Shown here piece after piece: positions 1 through 11,878 of a stretch of 64,000 bases of DNA. The stretch covers positions 38,789,226-38,853,225 of the forward strand of contig NC_035444.2 of assembly GCF_002127325.2 (NCBI RefSeq), given 5' to 3'. Source of the DNA: Helianthus annuus (lineage: Eukaryota > Streptophyta > Magnoliopsida > Asterales > Asteraceae). How positions within the stretch are numbered: position 1 is the first letter of the stretch; every line of letters begins with the position of its first letter. Position numbers and translations under genes: made by a program. Below the pieces are notes generated by a model. It saw only the letters and a list, made by a program, of their open reading frames with translations. It was not told the DNA's origin and did no database searches.

Positions 1-1249
1 CTCTTTACATGCCGCTAGGCTTCAATCAGGGGCGAGACTTCTTTTCTGCTGAACGATGGGCTTAATGTTTGGTGGGATCTTAAGCTCCTGTTCGGCAACA
101 TCTCGAGGGATGCCGGTCATGTCATCAGGACACCATGCGAAGATGTCCATGTTGTGGGTCAGCAACTTCTTGAGGTACGCGAGGGTTACTTGTGTGAGGT
201 TGGTGTTTACCCTTATCCTCTGTTCGGGATACTTAGGGTTGATGACCCAACTTTGTTCTTCGTTTTCATTTTTCCTGAGCTTTCTCCTTCAACCAGGAAG
301 GCTTCTTGGGTTGGTTGAAGGGTTGCAATTCCTTTCTTGGTGGAGAACTTGACAATACCTTGGCCTGGCCTTCCTATAATAACGTCATAGGTAGAAGGCA
401 TGTTGATTACAATGAAAGTGAGTGGCTTGGTTCTTTCCATTTCACCTTCCTTGAAGCAAACGTTAAGTGTCAGCTGGCCTAAAGGCTTGATGGGGATGTC
501 AGCAATGCCTTTAATGGATGACTCAGCTGGCTGAAGCCTTGAACGCTCCTAGTCGCTGAGTTGGTTGAAATATTTTTCAAACATTATCTCTGTTGCTGCA
601 CCCGTGTCTATGTATGCCTTGCTTGTTTTTAATGTTCCCACGATGGCTTCGACCAATAAAGGGTTTGAGTGAAGTCCCTTTTGTGGTGGTGGAAATCATA
701 AGCATTGAAGCTCCCAAGCTTCCAAGCGTTGCCTCTTGGTGGGGGTTCCTTCAATAACATTCACCATGTTCACTTCTTTGTTTTTTCCATCCCCCATTTG
801 ACTCCCTTAACAGGGTGGGAAAGCTCTCTAGATTTGACGGCTTCCTCAATTCTCTTTTTAAGCTGGAAGCAATCATTGGTGTGATGCCCCTTTTCTTCAT
901 GGAACTCACAAAATTGAGTAGAATTTTCATTTCTATTACTTTTAGGCAGGGGTCTTGGCGGTCGGAAACTATGCTTGACTTCTTCGGTAGCAAGTATTTC
1001 CTGGGGAGTTTTGGTTAAGGCTGTGAAATTCACAGCCTTGTCCCTGCTTGAAGGGTTCGGACCTTCAGACCTTCGAGGGTCTGAGCTCTGGGAGCGTCTG
1101 TCATAAGAGCCATAGTTGCTCCTTTTTCGGCTTGGGCTGTTTTGCCTCTAGCTGGGACCCCTCTTTCTTTACTCCTTAATGTCAACCGCCTCTTCTCCCC
1201 TGATGTGAGCTTCAGCCCTTTCAAGGGCTTCTTCCAGGGTCTTGGGCAG
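1..1249 (-). pseudogene. Element I: Tat-type Ty3/gypsy gag-protease-RT fragment
   Basis: Read on the minus strand, this is a broken retrotransposon polyprotein. The gag C-terminus comes first (LPKTLEEALERAEAHI near 1,190-1,249), then a single CCHC-like knuckle (CEFHEEKGHHTNDC near 867-912), the retropepsin C-terminus (YDVIIGRP near 350-400) and the segment before the reverse transcriptase (FAWCPDDMTGIPRDVAEQ near 60-150). The DMTGI-type block and the single long-spaced knuckle resemble the Tat/Ogre side of Ty3/gypsy, as I recall that family. The frame changes several times, so it is not functional. The rest of pol would lie left of the window. Homology stops exactly where the LTR of element H begins at 1,250, so H probably inserted into this gag. 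Confidence 0.8.
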
Positions 1250-2899
1250 TGATGCGTGTGTGGTGCGTATATATTTTAATGTATATTTTAAGCCCTTTTT
1301 ACACGTTAGTCAAGTTTTAAATTTATAAAACACGATATTTTACTAACACCAAACACACATGTGGGCAAGGGCACCCATCGTGAGCGTAGTATAGTGTTGG
1401 TAAGATACCGAGGTCGTCCAAGGACACAAGAGTTTTTAGTACCGGTTTATCCTCAACGTCTAATCAAATCAAAAGTTAGAAAAAGGTTTTAAACTAGAAA
1501 AATAAAAACTAACTAAAATGCTGAAAAATAAAATAAAAGTAAAAATAGATAGAGAAGATGAATCACTTGGCTCCGACTCGTGTTTAGTGTAACTTTGATT
1601 ATTTCCGCACTTTTGCACTTTGAAAGATAATTAATTAAGTTATTAATGCATGTTATGGTAGGCCCCTCTTTTGAAGGTGACGTTACCCTCAGCTAAGTAG
1701 TCTGAGTCAGCAGGGATACAGTCCTAAGTAGCCGGGTTAAAGTATTAATAGTAGCTTACATATGAGGGGATCAAAGAGTTTGGACCCCCGCCATCCAATA
1801 CCGGTGGGTATTGAAGGAGGTCTTACTAAATTTGACCCAGGTCCTTGCATGATCGATACACTGAACAAGGCAAGACTCTTACCAAACCATTCCCTTAACC
1901 CCCAACCAGGTAGCCAACATACCTCCATATAGACCGTGGAGATATGAATGGTGAAAATCTTTTATTTTATATAGACAGTAAAATAATGCCAAGACACCAC
2001 GGACAAACGATAAGGAAGAATCACCTTCAACATAAGAAACTAGTTATTAAAATCATTAATACATAACCAAGTAAAAAGTGCGAAAAGATTAAAAATAAAA
2101 AGTATTACACTAGACACTTGTCTTCACCAAGTGATGTAAGAGACTTAGGCAAACATGGCCTTTGATTTTCAAGAACTCTTACGATCAATCTTGGATCCCG
2201 AGACGACTCACACACTCTATGATGGACAATGGATGATGGTGGTGGATGATGGTGTTGTGATGGTGGTGGGTGGTGCGTGAAGTGTGAGAGAGGTGGTGTG
2301 CCAAGGGATGGTTTGCAAATGAGCCAAGCACCCCTATTTATAGGCTGAACAGTAGCTCGGGCACGACCCCATGTCCAATGGGCACGGCCCCGTGTCATCC
2401 TTCTTCTCTTCCTTCATTAATTGCAGTTTGTCTGCATTAGTTGACCACACAACCGTGTCCGCTGGGCACGACCCCGTGTGCAGAAACATATCTGTACTAT
2501 CAAGATTTCCCCAGATTCTGTGAATCTTAGAGTTGACCACGGCCCCGTGTCCGCTGAGCACGACCCCGTGGTGGGTGATAGAAACTTCTACAACTTTGTC
2601 TTTTATGCTGACACTTGGGCACGCCCCCGTGGTCAGTGAGCACGGGGCGTGTTCAGCCTTTTGTCTTCTTGATTTTGCTTGGGAAGATGCTGTTGGGGGG
2701 TCGGGCATGCCACGTTTGTCCCTTTTCTTGTATATGTTAGATTTTGCTGCCTTTTTGCTTCTTTTGTTCATTTGAGCTCATTTAATCCTGAAAATACAAA
2801 AGGAAGACAAAAACACACTTTTTCCAACATTAGTACTAAAAAAGGTTTAGTTTTATGCCACAATTGATGTAATTTATATGTTGCATTTTGCGCACATCA
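1250..2899 (-). repeat. 3' LTR of element H
   Basis: The LTR runs from TGATGCG to CGCACATCA, with TG/CA ends, and aligns over its length with the two LTRs of D (18,483-20,155 and 23,687-25,085 plus 35,207-35,455). On the minus strand a TATA box, CTATAAATAG, lies at 2,334-2,343. A cluster of CACGGCCCCGTG-type motifs lies just upstream of it, at about 2,360-2,655. The sequence is clearly more diverged from D's LTRs than those are from each other, so H is an older copy. Confidence 0.8.
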
Positions 2900-4829
2900 A
2901 ATACCCCCACACTTGAATCTTTGCTTGTCTTCAAGCAAAACTCTTTATAATGTGGCTTTACACTCCCAAATGGAATGGGTAGAAGAGAAGGTTTTTGGGC
3001 TTGTCATAGAGTGTCGGGATTTCCAAGATTCTTTATTAAGTTTTATTTTTATTTGTTTACAATCCTATTCGTCATGATTTATTTAAAACATTACATAAGA
3101 TAAATTACTTATTTGGGCATAACATGCCTCTTTAAAATTCTATTTATATATAAGTTCACATACCTCACGAGGATCACTCAACACTCGGCCGAAGATGTAT
3201 TTTAGTGAATCACTCGAGAGCGGCATGGCACTTACTCCTACCATAGGCTTGCCAAGCAATCAATCCTCCTCGTTTTTAACTATATACCTTTGTAAATATC
3301 AAGAGGACTTTTGGTGAAGGGTTAGGCTTGGGTTAAAGGTAGGTGATTGGGTTAGTGGTTAGTAGAAAAGGGCGAAAAGCATAAAAAGCGTCGGTTTTCG
3401 TAAGACTTTTTATTTTTGAAATTTTTATTTTGATGAAGCTATTATTCAAACAAAGTTATTTTTGATAAACTTGTTTGTTTATTTCTTCTTTTGCTTCATC
3501 ATCAACATTTTTTTTTATTTTTATTATTATTTTTTTGAAAAGTCACCCGAAAAACCGAGCTTGTTACTAAAACATAGGGTTAAAAATAAAAAGTTTTTGG
3601 TGGGTAAAAGGGTGTTTGTTTTTGGGTTAAGAAATGAAAAGGTTTAGGCTCAAAGGGGTTAACTAGGGGGATTTTGGGTAGTTGGTAAAAAAAAAATAAT
3701 GGTGTAGAAATAAAAAGGGTTAGTCCTAATGCCTCCATCATTTACTTACTCGGGTTTAAGTTGGTAAGGACCGGGAATGTATTGTCGTGACAAGTTCTAG
3801 AATCGTAAGAACCAAGCGGCTATTCACACAAGAAATGAAAAATGAGCATTTAGTTTAAAGATATGTATTTGTATGCTCAATAAAGGCTCAAAACTCACTT
3901 TTTGTGGGAATGGGTTTTTATGTGATCAAGTATATATAATCAAATTTTAACTAAACTTGTCATGCCATTTCATAATTTTCTTATGTTGGTTCTTTTTATC
4001 ACGACGCTATCGGTTGTAAATTTGTAAAAATATAACCTTTTTAGAATTTGAAATTCCCAAGTTAAACCTAGACAAGTAAAAAAATGAAAAATTTTTGAAA
4101 AAATTTGGGGTGATTAGCGGTTCCAATAGAGTTTTGTGTAAGGCTTGTGATTAGGACTTGCAAGATTCAAAGTTTTAGCATCCCCCCACACTTAAATTAC
4201 ACATTGTCCTCAATGTGTCCCAAAAAGAAGTTTTTAGGTTGATTGAATGTGTAAAAAGGTGTGAAAAAGCAAAATTTATGTTACTGGGCGTCTGGACACG
4301 GCCCCGTGGTGTCCGGGCACGGCCCCGTGTTCAGATCGCCGGTAACAAAATATGTAAAAAGAAACAGAAGCCTAGACACGGGGGCGTGTTGGGTGAAAAC
4401 GGCCCGTGTCCAGTTACCTGAACTGGGCATTTTCTGCAGATTGTGCAACACGAGGCCGTGTTGGGCGTGCACGGCCCGTGCTGAACTTGCTGTAATGAAG
4501 AAAGTTTTGTCGGATGGCTCTGTTTTTATGCATGGGGTGCTGGTTCAAGTTTCCCTTGCTATCCTTCACCATCCCGAGTGTGTTTTATCCATTACAACAT
4601 CATCCAAACACCAAATTAGCTAAAACCCATCATTCATTAAGTCATAGAGAGAATTACATAATAATCCTAAAATTTAAAATTCTAGATAAGTAGGTTAAAG
4701 AAGCACAAGAAATCTAAATCAAGAAGTTCTAGCTTAAAATTTATTCTACTAGCAAAATTTCCAAAGAGATAATTCTCTTGGTTGGATGTGGCATGAAGAA
4801 CTTCTTTCTCCGGGCATGGGTTCCTCACA
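2900..4829 (-). other. H non-coding internal region with two polypurine tracts
   Basis: No credible coding region. The minus-strand purine tract AAGTGTGGGGGTATT at about 2,900-2,914 abuts the LTR and is the expected 3' polypurine tract. A second, similar tract (AAGTGTGGGGGGATGC) lies about 1.3 kb internally at 4,181-4,196, next to another copy of the GAGGACAA box. Paired GC-rich motifs occur at 4,297-4,470. The region aligns with 20,156-21,850 of D. Confidence 0.6.
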
Positions 4830-5243
4830 CGTCGGCGAGCCACTCCTCTATCTCCCTTGGGAGAAGAAAGGCGGTCTCATTGGCATTGGTTTGAGGGGGT
4901 GCAACCTCCACCGGGACTTCTTGTAGATCTTTAAGAGGAGGCTCCGCTGGAAGGTCATCCCACCCAGTAGGATTGTTGATTCCAAGTGCTAGGTTCCAAT
5001 GGGAGGTGCTACAAGAATGTTTAACCTCTGGTGCAAGAGGTTAATTTCTTGAAAACTGTTTTCCAACCCCACCGTAAGATAATTTATACGGTCTATTAGG
5101 ACCTCCTCCACCGAAGTCATCTCTTCAAGAGCTTCACGTAATGCCATTACGTAGCGTACGAGAGTTGCTTCAATTGATGACCTTCTTTCCCTTCGACTGT
5201 TTCTGGAGTGCGCAGAAGAGGTTCCACTGTTTTGACTAGACAT
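4830..5243 (-). pseudogene. Small H-encoded protein, frameshifted
   Basis: An ATG at 5,243 opens a frame beginning MSSQNSGTSSAHSRNSRRER, Ser/Arg-rich and then predicted helical. It stops at 4,989. From about 5,000 another frame continues sensibly (GWDDLPAEPPLKDLQEVP) and ends at about 4,830 with EEWLADV. One frameshift would therefore join a protein of roughly 135 residues. I do not recognise a domain. It occupies the place where D carries its 467-residue Gag-like ORF. It may be an accessory protein of a non-autonomous family or a decayed gag remnant. Confidence 0.45.
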
Positions 5244-5322
5244 TCTACGAAAACAAACAAAAAATAGTTCATTTTAATGAAACAGTGACTTCGGACACGG
5301 CCCCGTGCTTAATGAGCACGGC

Positions 5323-6670
5323 TGTAAGGACTCTCAAAATTCTCCCAAAATAACCCGTAAGTGAAAACCCGGACCCCTGAAACCGTAACACACATGAAAA
5401 ATCAGAAAAAACAAAAGTTAGAGCTTCAGGCGGGCCGCGTAAGGGTAAGCATAGCCTTACGCGGGCCGCGACAACTCATTAAATCTCCGGATGCATGAAC
5501 AGGCCACGTGTCACACACGTGGCAGCCCTAGGTGTGACACGCTAGCCCTAGTCTACGATTAGGATGCCCTCGCGGGCCGCGTAAAGGTCTTGAAGGGTCT
5601 TACGCGGGCCGCATAAAACCCATTTTTCAGCTATCAATTGGATGGGTCATGGGCAGTTCACTGGTGTCGAAACCAAAACTCAAAAACGAATTCTCACTGC
5701 TCAAAATAGAAAATTAACATAGCGAGGCGCTGCTACGATACCGGGTATTAACTCGATCGCTGCTACGATTCAATGTCCGATCGTTTGAAACTATCCGATG
5801 AATGTTTAAGTGCTGCTCAAATTGGGTTTATACTTTGTCATTCGTCGTGAATTCGATGGATGTTTAAGTATTGCCCTTTGTCATTCGTCGTGAGGGTTTG
5901 ATCTCGTGAGTTATCGTAAATGCTGTATTAGTTACTGACCTAGTTCGTGTGCATTGTCATTTAAATTAGGTTATCAGGCTAATCAGTAGGCTAAACTCTG
6001 CCCGTATAAATCTGCAATATGAGTCATTCTCTTTTTATCAACTTTGTTTTACAATACTCCATACATTTTCAAAAGTTATACTTACAGGGATTAAGTCGTG
6101 GTTATCTTGAATTACTGGCTAGTGGGGTATTGTGCACATTACTAATTTCTCACGGTTAGGCTAATAAATCCTAACAGTGATAAACGTCACTACTTGGGGA
6201 AAGACCCAATAGTGGTATGACCATCGTCACCAGGTGACACGACGCCAGATAAAAATAAGATAGAAGCCATTGTAATCGCTCTTATGCTGTAATTTATAAC
6301 TATGTGTCATTTTGTCAAAATGAACGATTCACCAGTATTTCTCCGCTGACAAAGCTGACAAAATATTTTTAAAACATGTTTCAGGCGACCTGCTGTAAAT
6401 CAAGAAAAACGTGCTACGGAGCACTAACAAGCTTGAAGAGGTGGCTCAGTTAAAATGAATAAACATGTTTTAATAAATCAGGGAATTTCCTAGCAAAATT
6501 CCTCTATTGTAAATTACGGGGTTTATCCCGAATTATGAAATAAAATAATCGGGCATTTCAAGTTTTAAAAGATCCTTTGAAAATCTTCCACTATCGCATC
6601 AATTAATAAATACCACAAGTTCCTGTTCCACGGCTCCTGACCGGGTCAAACCGGGGTTGGGGCCGTGACA
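5323..6670 (+). repeat. 5' LTR of element F
   Basis: The 1,348-bp repeat starts TGTAAGGAC and ends GGCCGTGACA, with the primer-binding site 8 bases downstream. It contains two facing pairs of a GC-rich motif, GCGGGCCGCGTAA and TTACGCGGGCCGC, at 5,430-5,470 and 5,572-5,612. A possible TATA-like CGTATAAATC lies near 6,003. No second copy exists in the window, so the boundaries rest on the TG/CA ends and the primer site. Confidence 0.7.
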
Positions 6671-6678
6671 TGATAAGG

Positions 6679-6692
6679 TGGTATCAGAGCCA
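6679..6692 (+). other. tRNA-Met-type primer-binding site of F
   Basis: TGGTATCAGAGCC is the usual complement to the 3' end of initiator tRNA-Met in plant chromoviruses. It follows the LTR by 8 bases. Elements E (27,633-27,650) and C (42,571-42,588, minus) have the same site. Confidence 0.85.
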
Positions 6693-6789
6693 CTGATTTA
6701 AGCCAATTAAGTATTTAAGAAAATACTTAATTTTTACTGATTGCCATTTTGTGATTACATGTTTCATTATTTGAATATTTGTTTACAGT

Positions 6790-7116
6790 ATGGGTAAGCA
6801 AAGACTTTCGGACATCTATCATAAAATAGATAGTTCACCGAAAGAAAAAGGAACTTCATCCTCAAAATACCCAACATATACTGAGGAAGGAATATTTGTC
6901 CATAAGGCACAGTTTGAGAAACCACTTTCTCCTAAGAAAAGAAGTCGGATTATTAGAAAAAGTCAAGAGAAAATAAAGAAGTCACAACCAAAAGAAGTAA
7001 TGATTCTTAAGGGAACTCAGGAACTAGGCAGTAACCCACCATGGGAAGATGGATTAGATGAAAAATGGGCAGACCTTTCTATGTTAGCCACTATAGCAGT
7101 CAATGCTAATGTTTAA
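6790..7116 (+). CDS. Extra ORF 1 of element F (unknown, 108 residues)
   Basis: This open frame starts MGKQRLSDIYHKI about 100 bases after the primer site and lies about 1.2 kb before gag. The protein is hydrophilic and lysine/serine-rich, with a basic stretch (KKRSRIIRKSQEKIKKSQPK) and an acidic, tryptophan-containing tail. No retroviral domain is visible and I do not recognise it. It could be an accessory protein or the first exon of a longer product continuing at 7,355. Its intact frame in an otherwise decayed element is notable, but short frames survive by chance. Confidence 0.4.
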   Translation: MGKQRLSDIYHKIDSSPKEKGTSSSKYPTYTEEGIFVHKAQFEKPLSPKKRSRIIRKSQEKIKKSQPKEVMILKGTQELGSNPPWEDGLDEKWADLSMLATIAVNANV

Positions 7117-7354
7117 ATACCCTGACCCAGTATTAGCACCCATATCATCTACAAGCCCAAAACTCTAAAGAAAATTTTTACCCAGTAAATAAATAAGTTT
7201 ACAAAAAAACCCTAGTATGTTTTAATTTTCAGTTGTCCTTTGTATTAAATTAGTCACACGGTATACAATAATACTTGAATGTTTATCTGTGAAATTTTAT
7301 TATAAAATTTTAACTTAGCATTTTGTGTGCATTTTGCATATATGCTAAAACAGC

Positions 7355-8053
7355 ATGAATGAGTTATCTGAAGCCCTTCAGAATCTCAATCTCTATCCCG
7401 TGAAAGTGGAAGTTTCCAGAGACTTTACTGGTTACTTACCCGATGTGGAGGAACCTATGGAATTTCGAGCTCCACCTCCGGAGAAACCAAAGCCTAAGAA
7501 AAGGAGAAGATTTGTAGGCTGGAGGCGTGTACGCAGGAGGAAACCAGCGACTAGGAAAGTTCCCAAAATAGAAAATCCCATTGATAAAGGAAAAGGGATC
7601 GAGATTGAGGAAAATGCTAGGCAAGTAGAAATGGAAATTAGGGAAACTTCTAGGCAAGTCGAGGAATTGCCATTGTAGGAGGAATTGGATCGCGTACTGG
7701 CAAGCTGCGATATTCTCAGGGCTATCAATAATAACCTCTTTCCTTATCCTGCCGAAACCCAACTTCCAATAAACTTGGAACCCGCCATCCCAGAACCTTT
7801 GATCCACACCCAATCTTTAGGAGAAATGGACGAGTGGTGGACCAACGACTGGCAGTTTCAAAACCTCCTAAATAACCATTATACCTTTTTCCCTCGGGTC
7901 GACCCAGAACCTATACCAAACCCACCAATGAGCAATGAAAACTTAGCAGAACTCCGCCACTTTGGCGAGGAGCTGGTGGATGCAGGGAATAGGATTCGGG
8001 AGGTAGGAGAACAGATCTCCTGGAAGTACGACGAGAGGGAACGTCGTTTCTAA
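7355..8053 (+). pseudogene. Extra ORF 2 of element F, one in-frame amber stop
   Basis: One frame runs from ATG 7,355 to the stop at 8,053, broken only by a TAG at 7,676-7,678. Read through, it would be about 232 residues. The N-terminal third has a very basic block (KKRRRFVGWRRVRRRK) that looks like a nuclear or nucleic-acid-binding signal. After the stop come acidic and proline-rich stretches (ending in an acidic helix before WKYDERERRF). There is no gag, protease or polymerase similarity. It lies directly upstream of gag. Extra ORFs before gag are known in some plant Ty3/gypsy elements; the function here is unknown. Confidence 0.5.
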
Positions 8054-8294
8054 GGTGCCAGCTAACGAAAGATAGTGTGGTTGTGAAGCTATGATTATAT
8101 AATAATAATAGCAATAAAAATATATCTCTGTAAAATGACCTAAAAATAAAACTTTTGCATAATATAATATATAAAAAATGGAAGTCGAGAAATCGACAAT
8201 TTTGGCTGTACATATGTTGTGAAATTGTGTGATTGTTTTGCATATAATTGTTAATTATTCTATATTAATAATTTATACATATATTAATTGCCAG

Positions 8295-9989
8295 ATGGAA
8301 CATGCTAGTAATGAACCAGTTAATGAAGTTAACCAATCAGAGCAAAACCAGGAAGATCAATTTATGACTAGGCAAGATATCGAAAATATCGTTGCTCAAG
8401 GAATAGCCAATGCTATTCCAGCAATCCTGGCTGCTGCTCGAAATCCAGTTGAACCTCAACAAATTATTCCTAGTAAACGTACTCATGAAGACAACTTCAG
8501 TAATAGCGTAAATGGAAGCGGCAATCATACTAACAACGATAATGAGATACAGCAAGCCCCAATTCTCAAAAGAATGAAAGCTGCAACGCCTGGTTGCACT
8601 TATAAAGAATTTCTTGCCTGTAAACCTGCTGAGTTCGCAGGCAATGAAGGGGCGACGGCTGCACTGCGTTGGTTGGAGAAAACCGAAGCAGTAATTATGA
8701 TAAGTAAATGTGCTAAGGAAGATAAGGTCATGTATGCATCTCTTTAAAGAAGGGGCGCTAGAATGGTGGAATACGGTACTTCAAGCCAAAGGAAGAAATA
8801 TGGCCTATGCCATGAGTTGGGAAGAATTTAAGCAGCTAATGGAAAGAAAATTCTGTCCCGAATATGAAAAGGAACAAATGGCGAATAAGTTGCTGAACCA
8901 TCGGATGATGGGTGTAGATTATCGAGGTATACTTCGACATTCTTCGAGTATGCGAGAGTGGTACCAACCCCGGCTTCACTAGAACCGGTGCTTATTTCCC
9001 GCTATATTTGGGGATTGATTGGCGAAATCCGTAATAACGTTAAAGCTGCGAGACCTCGCACTATTGATGATGCGGTAGAATTAGCTAACACCCTAACCGA
9101 CGAGCTCGTACGCACAAGAGAAGAAAACCAGAAGAAGGAAGTAGCCCAAAAGATTACTCAAGGATTCCGTGTGGGTAACCATAGTAGTTTCAGGAGAAAG
9201 GGAACGGGACAATCTTCCACTGTTCCATTTTGCAATGCCTGCAAAAGAAAGCATTTTGGAAGATGCAAAGGGTATTGCAATTTTTGCAAAATCCCAGGGC
9301 ATCAGGAAGAAGATTGCAGAAAGAAGAAAGCAACAGTTTGCTACAACTATGGAGAAGCTGGACATTTTAGGCCAGACTGCCCAAAATTGGTCAAACCAGC
9401 TGATAACAAAGCCAAACCTGCAGAAGGAGCTACCAAGAAGAACGTAAGAGCCTTTCAATTAACTACTCAGGAAGCAGAACTAATTCCTGACGTAATAGCT
9501 GGTACGTTCCTAGTTCACGACGTTTATGCAAAAGTATTATTTGACTCTGGTGCAAACCAAAGTTTTATAAATACTTCATTCTGCCAAGCTCTTAAATTAC
9601 CCTTAATCACCCTTAGGCATATTTTTACAGTCGAAACGGCAGATGGGAATTCTGTTAAGATAGATAAGGTTTTGCGAGAAGGAAAGATAGAACTCTTAGG
9701 CCATAAATTTTCTACAAACCTGTTACCTATGAATTTAGCTGGATTCGATGTGGTGTTAGGAATGGATTGGTTAGTAGCCAACCATGCTCGAATTCTTTGT
9801 GATAAAAATGCCATAGAAATATATACACCTACAGGAGAGGTAATTTTAATTACAGGAGATAAACCACGAAAGCCACTGAAATTCATTTCAGTAATGAAGT
9901 TGGCCAGTTATTCAAGAAAACAAGAAGTAGTGTATATGATTTCAGTAATCATTAACACGAAAAATAAGGAATTTAGGAAATTCCAGTAG
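8295..9989 (+). pseudogene. Element F gag and protease
   Basis: Gag starts at ATG 8,295 (MEHASNEPVNEV). It shows the usual helical capsid segment (EFLACKPAEFAGNEGATAALRWLE, then ALEWWNTVL), two zinc-binding regions (CKGYCNFCKIPGHQEEDC and CYNYGEAGHFRPDC near 9,270-9,380; the second has Tyr in place of its second Cys) and the retropepsin motif LFDSGANQSFI near 9,538-9,570. One-base frameshifts occur near 8,745 and 8,925. The frame stops at 9,989, and the PR-RT linker ([18 protein letters not shown]) continues in another frame. It is a decayed Gag-PR. Confidence 0.8.
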
Positions 9990-11878
9990 TCTCAGAATAC
10001 CCAGATGTATTCCCAGAAGAACTCCCGGGATTACCACCCGACAGGGAAGTAGAATTTAGGATTCATCTAATTCCTGGAATTACACCAATAGCCAAAGCAC
10101 CTTACACCCACTGAAATGCTAGAACTGAAAAAGAAATTAGATGAGTTGCTTGGTAAAGGATTCATACAACCTAGTTCATCCCCTTGGGGAGCATCAGTGT
10201 TGTTTGTAAAGAAAAAGGATGGTTCGATGCGAATGTGTATCGATTATAGAGAACTGAATAAGGTTATGATTAAGAATCGATACCCATTACCTAGGATCGA
10301 TGACCTCTTTGATCAACTTCAAGGAGCTAGATATTTTTCTAAGATCGACTTGCGCTCCTGATATCATCAATTAAAGGTACATGAAGAAGACATACCTAAA
10401 ACTGCTTTCAGAACTAGGTATGGTCATTACGAGTTTACAGTCATGCCCTTCGGACTAACGAATGCACCTGCAGCATTCATGGACATGATGAATAGAATCT
10501 GTAAACCGTACTTGGATAAATTTGTAATTGTCTTCATCGACAATATACTTATTTATTCCAAAAGCCAGGATGAACATTGTCAGCACTTGCATGCACTCTT
10601 AACTTTGTTAAGAAAAGAAAAGCTTTACGCCAAATTCTCGAAGTGTGAATTTTGGCTACAAGAAGTGCAATTTTTAGGACATATGGTGAACCACGAAGGT
10701 ATTCACGTAGAGCCCTCTAAAATCGAAGCAATCACCAAATGGAAAACCCCGCAATCAGCTATGGAAATTAGAAGTTTTCTAGGATTAGCTGGGTACTATA
10801 GGCGTTTCATTAAGGATTTTTCCAAGATAGCTGTACCATTAACTAAGCTAACATGTAAAGCAGTTAAGTTTGAATGGGGACCTAGGCAAGAAGAGGCGTT
10901 TAAAATTTTAAAGCAAAAGTTAACAAATGCCCCAATCCTAGCCTTGCAAGAAGGGATTGAAGATTTTGAAGTATACTATGATGCTTCAAAGCTAGGATTA
11001 GGATGTGTGCTAATGCAACGCAAGAAGGTAATTGTGTATGCTTCAAGGCAATTGAAAAAGCACGAGGAAAACTATACGACTCATGACTTAGAATTATGAG
11101 CCATAATCTTTGCCCTTAAGATTTGGAGACATTATCTGTATGGAAGTAAGTTTACTGTCTATACGGATCACAAAAGCTTAAGGTACATATTTGGGCAAAA
11201 AGAATTCAACATGAGGCAAAGAAGATGGACAGAAATCCTAAGTGACTGTGACTGTGATATCCAATATCACGAAGGAAAAGCAAACGTAGTTGCAGATGCC
11301 TTAAGTCGTAAGTATCATGAGAAACAACGACGAGTTCGTGCTCTTAGATTAAATCTACAGTTAGATTTAATGGAACAACTGAAGAATGTTCAGGAAACAA
11401 CAATCAAGGATGATGCTGTAGGAATGAAAGGACAAATAAAAGAATTAGAGCAAGGAAATGATGGAATTTGGAGATTCCATAAGAAAAGGATTTGGGTACC
11501 TAAGCAAGGAGAATTAAGAGATAAGATTTTAGAAGAAGCTCATAAATCTAGGTATACCATACACCCAGGTAACAATAAAATGTACCAAGACTTAAGAAAT
11601 AATTTCTGGTGGATAGGAATGAAAAAGGACATAGCTAGATATGTTTCTAAGTGTCTTACTTGTTCACAAGTTAAGGCAGAACACCAGAAACCTTCAGGAC
11701 TACTACAACAACTAGAAATGCCTGTATGGAAATGGGAACTCATAACAATGGACTTTGTTACTAAGTTACCCAAAACCAGAAAAGGTAATGATGCAATTTG
11801 GGTAATTATGGATCGATTAACCAAATCAACTCATTTTCTACCCATGAAAGAAACCATTAGTATTATGCCTTCTTGTTA
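9990..11878 (+). pseudogene. Element F reverse transcriptase, RNase H and partial integrase
   Basis: RT motifs are clear: [11 protein letters not shown] near 10,234, [12 protein letters not shown] near 10,443 and FIDNILIYS near 10,535. The last is the catalytic FIDD box with its second Asp changed to Asn. A TGA follows DLRS at about 10,360 and another follows DLEL at about 11,097. RNase H ([15 protein letters not shown]) and the integrase HHCC region ([11 protein letters not shown] to CLTC, 11,560-11,665) follow. Integrase is cut off after [10 protein letters not shown], before the remaining catalytic residues. Catalytic change, stops and truncation all mark it dead. Confidence 0.85.

Larger units (their letters stand above)
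1250..5322 (-). mobile_element. Element H: truncated Athila-like LTR element
   Basis: This is a minus-strand LTR retrotransposon of the same family as D. It keeps its 3' LTR (1,250-2,899), the polypurine tract next to it and part of the internal region. The primer-binding site and second LTR are missing, because sequence switches at 5,323 to the LTR of element F. No polymerase domain is visible. The internal region carries many copies of the CACGGCCCCGTG motif and one small ORF (4,830-5,243) that differs from the ORF carried by D. The left end abuts the gag of element I, but with the other end lost no target duplication can be checked. Confidence 0.75.
5323..11878 (+). mobile_element. Element F: truncated chromovirus-like Ty3/gypsy element
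   Basis: The plus-strand order is 5' LTR (5,323-6,670), tRNA-Met-type primer site (6,679-6,692), two extra ORFs (6,790-8,053), then gag, protease, RT, RNase H and the first part of integrase. Homology stops within integrase just after the [10 protein letters not shown] block near 11,865. The integrase catalytic core, chromodomain region and 3' LTR are absent. The sequence then changes to the flank of element A's antisense ORF. Multiple stops and frameshifts make it inactive. The abrupt join suggests a deletion fusing two elements. Confidence 0.82.

Noticed and set aside
2334..2771. Gene encoding repeated GPCP-type peptides
   Set aside because: The repeats are the CACGGCCCCGTG LTR motif read in frame; similar peptides appear on either strand.
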